A model generated the notes under the pieces. It did no database searches. It saw only the letters and a list, made by a program, of their open reading frames with translations, and was not told the DNA's origin. Of a DNA stretch of 11,110 nucleotides, positions 8,311 to 11,110 are shown piece by piece. The DNA comes from Acidimicrobiaceae bacterium (GTDB lineage Bacteria; Actinomycetota; Acidimicrobiia; Acidimicrobiales; Bog-793): the NCBI GenBank assembly GCA_003170375.1, contig PMZN01000064.1, forward strand, positions 261 to 11,370. Reading direction: 5' to 3'. Position 1 is the stretch's first letter, and each line of letters begins with the position of its first letter. Position numbers and translations under genes: made by a program.

Positions 8311-10869
8311 TCAGTCAGACCAGGTGATGAGGTCAGGAACGCACATGCCGGCGAGCGCGGCATGGCACGGCAGAACGCGGGCAACGAGCTCGGCGTCAGT
8401 GCCGGTCTCTTGCGGCACCTGCGCGCTGTAGCGGGCGACACCGTCGCGTCGTTCCTCGAAGCGGGCGGCGAGCGGATGGGCCGCACGCAGGCTCGGCGCG
8501 ACCCAGAGCTGCACGGTCACATCAGAAGGCTCGAGGAGGCCGAGATCTGCGACGATCTCGGCCCGCATGGCGCCGCCCGGCGCGACGGTGACGTCCTCGA
8601 CGGCGACGCGGATGGCGGGCCACCCGTCGCGTAGTCGTTCAAGAGCCGACGCAAGGTCGCGGGCCCGAGCGCCGCCCTCTGCCGCGAGCCAGCGCGCGCG
8701 GCGCGCCCCTGGAAGGTAGAACGACTCGACGTAGTCGTGCACCATCCGGTGCACGCTCCACGTCGGGGCCAGGCTCGCCATCGACTGGCGGATCGAGGCC
8801 AGCCAGGCACGGGGCAAGCCCTGGGCATCCCGGTCGTAGAAGGCCGGGACGATCTTGCGCTCGAGCCAGTCGTACAGCGATTCGGCATCGCTCGCGTCCT
8901 GTGCGTCGAGGTCCTCGTAGCGCTTGCCGGTTCCGATACACCAGCCGATCGGCGCCGCGGCCGGGTCGGCATCGTTCCATACCTCGTCCCACCAGCCATC
9001 GAGCGTGCTGCAGTTGAGCGAACCGTTTGCGCCTGCTTTCATGCCGCCGACGCCGCACGCCTCGAGCGGCCGCCGCGGGGTGTTCAGCCACAGATCGACG
9101 CCCTGCGCAAGGGCCCGGTCCATCGTGAGGTCGAAGTCCTCGATGAACACGACTCGATGCTCAAGTCCATATCGCCGCGCGAACTCGATGACTTCTCGTA
9201 ACAGCTGCTTTCCGAACTCGTCGCGGGGATGAGCCTTGCCTCCGAAGATGATCTGAACGGGACGGTCCGGATCGCCGAGGATGCGCGCGAGGCGTTCGGG
9301 GTCACGCAGGAACAGCGTGGGTCGCTTGTACGCGACAAAACGTCCGACGAAACCAATAGTGAGCGCATCCGCGTCGAGGAGCGCATCCGCGGCCGCGAGA
9401 CGCGTCGCATCGGCACCGCGGCGGGCAAGCTGCTCGTGGCGGCGAACACGGGTGAACTCGATGAGCCGGGCGCGCCCGCGACATTTAGCGTTCCACAGCG
9501 CCTCGTCCTCGGCCTCGATCAATGGCTTCCACGAGACTGGTGAGCCCGGCGTCGTCCGCCAAAACGACCCGAGCTGACGGTCGAGGAGCTCCTCGATCTC
9601 CGAGGAGATCCAGGATCTGAAGTGAATACCGTCCGTGACATGGCCGATCGGCACCTCGCTCAACGGCAGCCTTGGCCAAAGGCCGCCCCACTGGTCCCGA
9701 GTCACCCTGCCATGCAACCGGCTCACTCCGTTGGCGGCACCCGCGAGCCTCAGTGCAAGCACGGTCGGACAGAACGAGTCAAGTGGGTCGTCGGGCCGGT
9801 ATCTGCCGAGTGAGCTGAGCGTCGCGAGGTCGATGCCGAGCAGTGGGGCGTACGGAGCGAGGTACTGACTGGCTAGCTCGGCCGGGAAGTAATCATGTCC
9901 GGCGGCGACAGGGGTATGTGTCGTGAAAAGCAGTCCAGGTGCCGCGACGAGGCGAGCTTCGGCGAATGAGAGCCCGTCGCGTACCATCACCCGATGGATG
10001 CGCTCGAGCGCGGCGAAGGCGGTGTGCCCCTCGTTGAGGTGTGCCACCTCGGGGTCGTGACCGAGCGCCGCGAGCGCACGGACGCCGCCGATGCCGAGAA
10101 CGAGCTCCTGTTGGATACGCGTCTCCTGGTCACCGCCATACAGCCTCGCGGTGATCTCGCGGTCGTTGCGCCGATTCTGCCTGACGTCGGTGTCGAGCAG
10201 GTACAGCCGGGTCCGTCCGACCAGCACGGTCCACACCTGGACAACCACGTCGCGACCGGGCAACGGAACCTTGACCCGCACCGGACGGCCCGACTCGTCG
10301 CGTGCCACCTCGATGGGCAGCTGCTCGAAGTCGAGAACCTCCCACGACTCCTGTTGCAGCCCGGCGTCGTCAAGCCACTGATGTGACGTCTCGCGGTAGA
10401 GCAGACCGACCCCGAAGAGCGGAACACCGAGTGCGCTCGCCGACTTGAGGAACTCGCCGGCGACGGTGCCAAGGCCGCCCGCGTAGACCGGCAGCGAGTC
10501 CGTGAGGGCGAACTCCGCTGCAAAGAACCCGACCTCGAACTGGCGGTCCTTCCGGTGCGTCTGCGGGAACCAAGTCTTGGCGCGTTTCGCCTCGTAACGG
10601 GCTGCGCCATCGACGACCGTCGCTGCGCGCGCCGCGAGATCCGGGTCGGACGCGAGCCGCTCTTCTATGGCGGCGCGTCCGAGGCCGACAAGCAGGCGAC
10701 GGGGCCATTCGAGCGCAGAGGGTCCGGCAGCCGGGTCCAGGCGCGCGAAGAGGGCGCGCGTGCGCGCGTGCCAGGTCCATCCCAGGTTCGTCGCCACGCC
10801 GAGGAGGTCTTCAAACTCGACGACTTGGCTCCGCGACCTCCTCGGAGTAAACCGACGAGCCGTGATCAC
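8311..10869 (-). CDS. glgP: alpha-glucan phosphorylase, GT35, with variant PLP-lysine motif
   Basis: PLP-dependent alpha-glucan phosphorylase of 852 residues, full length for the DUF3417-containing family, and the first gene of the block. In order it shows ATNLGWTWHARTRALFARLDP (N-terminal DUF3417 region), LPVYAGGLGTVAGEFLK, HLNEGH, His318 in TTHTPVAAG, GFVGRFVAYKR (phosphate-site Arg and Lys), FGGKAHPRDEFGKQL, and Lys611 as the PLP lysine in EACGVGGMKAGANG. The C-terminal beta-rich extension ending in RVLPCH...LITWSD is typical of the group. The PLP motif is unusual: the normal T-S before GMK is V-G, and the usual Leu or Met before the Asn is Ala. The start is GTG at 10869, because no in-frame start lies just upstream and a strong AAGGAGGTG immediately precedes it. 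The conserved part begins near residue 21, so a slightly later start cannot be excluded. It would make glucose 1-phosphate from alpha-glucan; the altered motif leaves substrate preference, or even activity, open. Confidence 0.93.
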   Translation of the reverse strand: MITARRFTPRRSRSQVVEFEDLLGVATNLGWTWHARTRALFARLDPAAGPSALEWPRRLLVGLGRAAIEERLASDPDLAARAATVVDGAARYEAKRAKTWFPQTHRKDRQFEVGFFAAEFALTDSLPVYAGGLGTVAGEFLKSASALGVPLFGVGLLYRETSHQWLDDAGLQQESWEVLDFEQLPIEVARDESGRPVRVKVPLPGRDVVVQVWTVLVGRTRLYLLDTDVRQNRRNDREITARLYGGDQETRIQQELVLGIGGVRALAALGHDPEVAHLNEGHTAFAALERIHRVMVRDGLSFAEARLVAAPGLLFTTHTPVAAGHDYFPAELASQYLAPYAPLLGIDLATLSSLGRYRPDDPLDSFCPTVLALRLAGAANGVSRLHGRVTRDQWGGLWPRLPLSEVPIGHVTDGIHFRSWISSEIEELLDRQLGSFWRTTPGSPVSWKPLIEAEDEALWNAKCRGRARLIEFTRVRRHEQLARRGADATRLAAADALLDADALTIGFVGRFVAYKRPTLFLRDPERLARILGDPDRPVQIIFGGKAHPRDEFGKQLLREVIEFARRYGLEHRVVFIEDFDLTMDRALAQGVDLWLNTPRRPLEACGVGGMKAGANGSLNCSTLDGWWDEVWNDADPAAAPIGWCIGTGKRYEDLDAQDASDAESLYDWLERKIVPAFYDRDAQGLPRAWLASIRQSMASLAPTWSVHRMVHDYVESFYLPGARRARWLAAEGGARARDLASALERLRDGWPAIRVAVEDVTVAPGGAMRAEIVADLGLLEPSDVTVQLWVAPSLRAAHPLAARFEERRDGVARYSAQVPQETGTDAELVARVLPCHAALAGMCVPDLITWSD

Positions 10870-10968
10870 ACACCTCCTTCGCCCATGATCGCGCGGGAGG
10901 ACCCGGCGTGCTGGCCTGGTGGCAGTGCGAGCTAGGTCGGCGTCCCAAGCCTCCGCAACGAGGTCGCG
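10870..10968 (-). other. 99-base gap upstream of the alpha-glucan block
   Basis: This is the only sizeable non-coding interval in the window, between the vapC-like stop and the first phosphorylase start, so any promoter internal to the window for the block should be here. The best candidate is TTGCGG (10953-10958) with TAGCTC (10929-10934) 18 bases downstream, a poor match to a vegetative actinobacterial promoter. I see no strong hairpin with a T-run and no clear operator repeat. Read-through from the upstream gene is also possible, as both are on the same strand. Confidence 0.3.
10871..10879 (-). promoter_or_regulatory. Shine-Dalgarno sequence of the first phosphorylase gene
   Basis: AAGGAGGTG on the minus strand is fully complementary to the 3' end of 16S rRNA. 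It is the only strong ribosome site I found in the block and stands before its first gene, as expected for the head of an operon. Only 3 bases separate the AGGAGG core from the GTG at 10869, shorter than the usual 5-9, so the exact start codon carries some doubt. Confidence 0.6.
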
Positions 10969-11110
10969 TCACTCAGGCGCCGCGACCGCAAGACCGAGGT
11001 CCCGGGCTGCATCGGCCATGCGCCGGTCATATGTCACCACCGCTCGCAACTCTTGACCGACAACCTGTGCCGCGGCCAGATGAACGGCATCAAGGCTTCT
11101 CAGTGGTCCG
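10969..11110 (-). CDS. VapC-like PIN-domain toxin, C-terminal fragment (window edge)
   Basis: The last 46 codons of a minus-strand gene that enters from the right edge and stops with TGA at 10971-10969. The peptide contains LRSLDAVHLAAAQ followed by VVTYDRRMADAARDLGL, the C-terminal half of a PIN ribonuclease domain. The Asp in SLDAVHLA and the Asp in TYDRR are two of the acidic residues that hold the catalytic metal in VapC toxins. VapC proteins cleave RNA and are normally neutralised by a VapB antitoxin encoded just upstream, which here would lie outside the window. The gene is cut by the window, not visibly broken. A solitary PIN protein is the alternative to a toxin-antitoxin pair. Nothing in the sequence ties it to alpha-glucan metabolism except that it is on the same strand. 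Confidence 0.8.
   Translation of the reverse strand, partial: GPLRSLDAVHLAAAQVVGQELRAVVTYDRRMADAARDLGLAVAAPE

Noticed and set aside
7125..8327. 400-codon open frame on the plus strand
   Set aside because: Antisense to the MalQ half of the fusion, with no recognisable motif and Arg/Ala-rich composition, so it is a shadow frame.
8304..8486. N-terminal extension of the MalQ-GlgB fusion back to 8486
   Set aside because: This stretch overlaps the end of the upstream phosphorylase gene, and its translation is Pro/Arg/Ser-rich with no MalQ similarity. The GTG at 8303 fits the conserved start better.
10905..10930. Possible hairpin terminator between the vapC-like gene and the phosphorylase
   Set aside because: Some inverted similarity exists around CTGGCC/TGGCAG, but the stem has mismatches and no T-run follows, so I do not call a terminator.

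Overview
The window is high-GC DNA with long antisense shadow frames on both strands, as in Actinomycetota. The protein types (DUF3417-type alpha-glucan phosphorylases, a short-form GlgB, a GH57 protein of the DUF3536 type) fit an actinobacterium. I cannot place it more finely from sequence alone, although an uncultivated or deep lineage such as Acidimicrobiia or Thermoleophilia is plausible.

Every gene I can support is on the minus strand and is read from right to left. At the right edge (11109 to 10969) lies the C-terminal end of a VapC-like PIN-domain toxin. After a 99-base gap comes a four-gene block separated by only 7, 6 and 12 bases. It holds (1) a complete alpha-glucan phosphorylase (10869 to 8311); (2) one continuous 1356-residue reading frame joining a 4-alpha-glucanotransferase (MalQ, GH77) to a 1,4-alpha-glucan branching enzyme (GlgB, GH13) (8303 to 4233); (3) a GH57/DUF3536 glycoside hydrolase-like protein (4226 to 2148); and (4) a second, clearly different alpha-glucan phosphorylase (2135 to beyond the left edge, 711 residues visible). 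The spacing suggests one transcript with coupled translation.

Together the genes form a glycogen/alpha-glucan remodelling and breakdown module. The phosphorylases release glucose 1-phosphate from chain ends, MalQ rearranges short maltodextrins, GlgB makes alpha-1,6 branches, and the GH57 protein is a poorly characterised alpha-glucan-type enzyme. No GlgC, GlgA or GlgX is visible, so chain synthesis and conventional debranching must be encoded elsewhere or be handled differently. The main oddity is the MalQ-GlgB fusion: both halves keep all their catalytic residues, so one polypeptide would join chain disproportionation to branching. A second oddity is that the two phosphorylases differ at the cofactor-lysine motif. 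One is canonical and the other carries substitutions there, which suggests specialised roles.

I found no tRNA, rRNA, insertion sequence, CRISPR array or convincing terminator. There is no gene-free stretch longer than about 100 bases.
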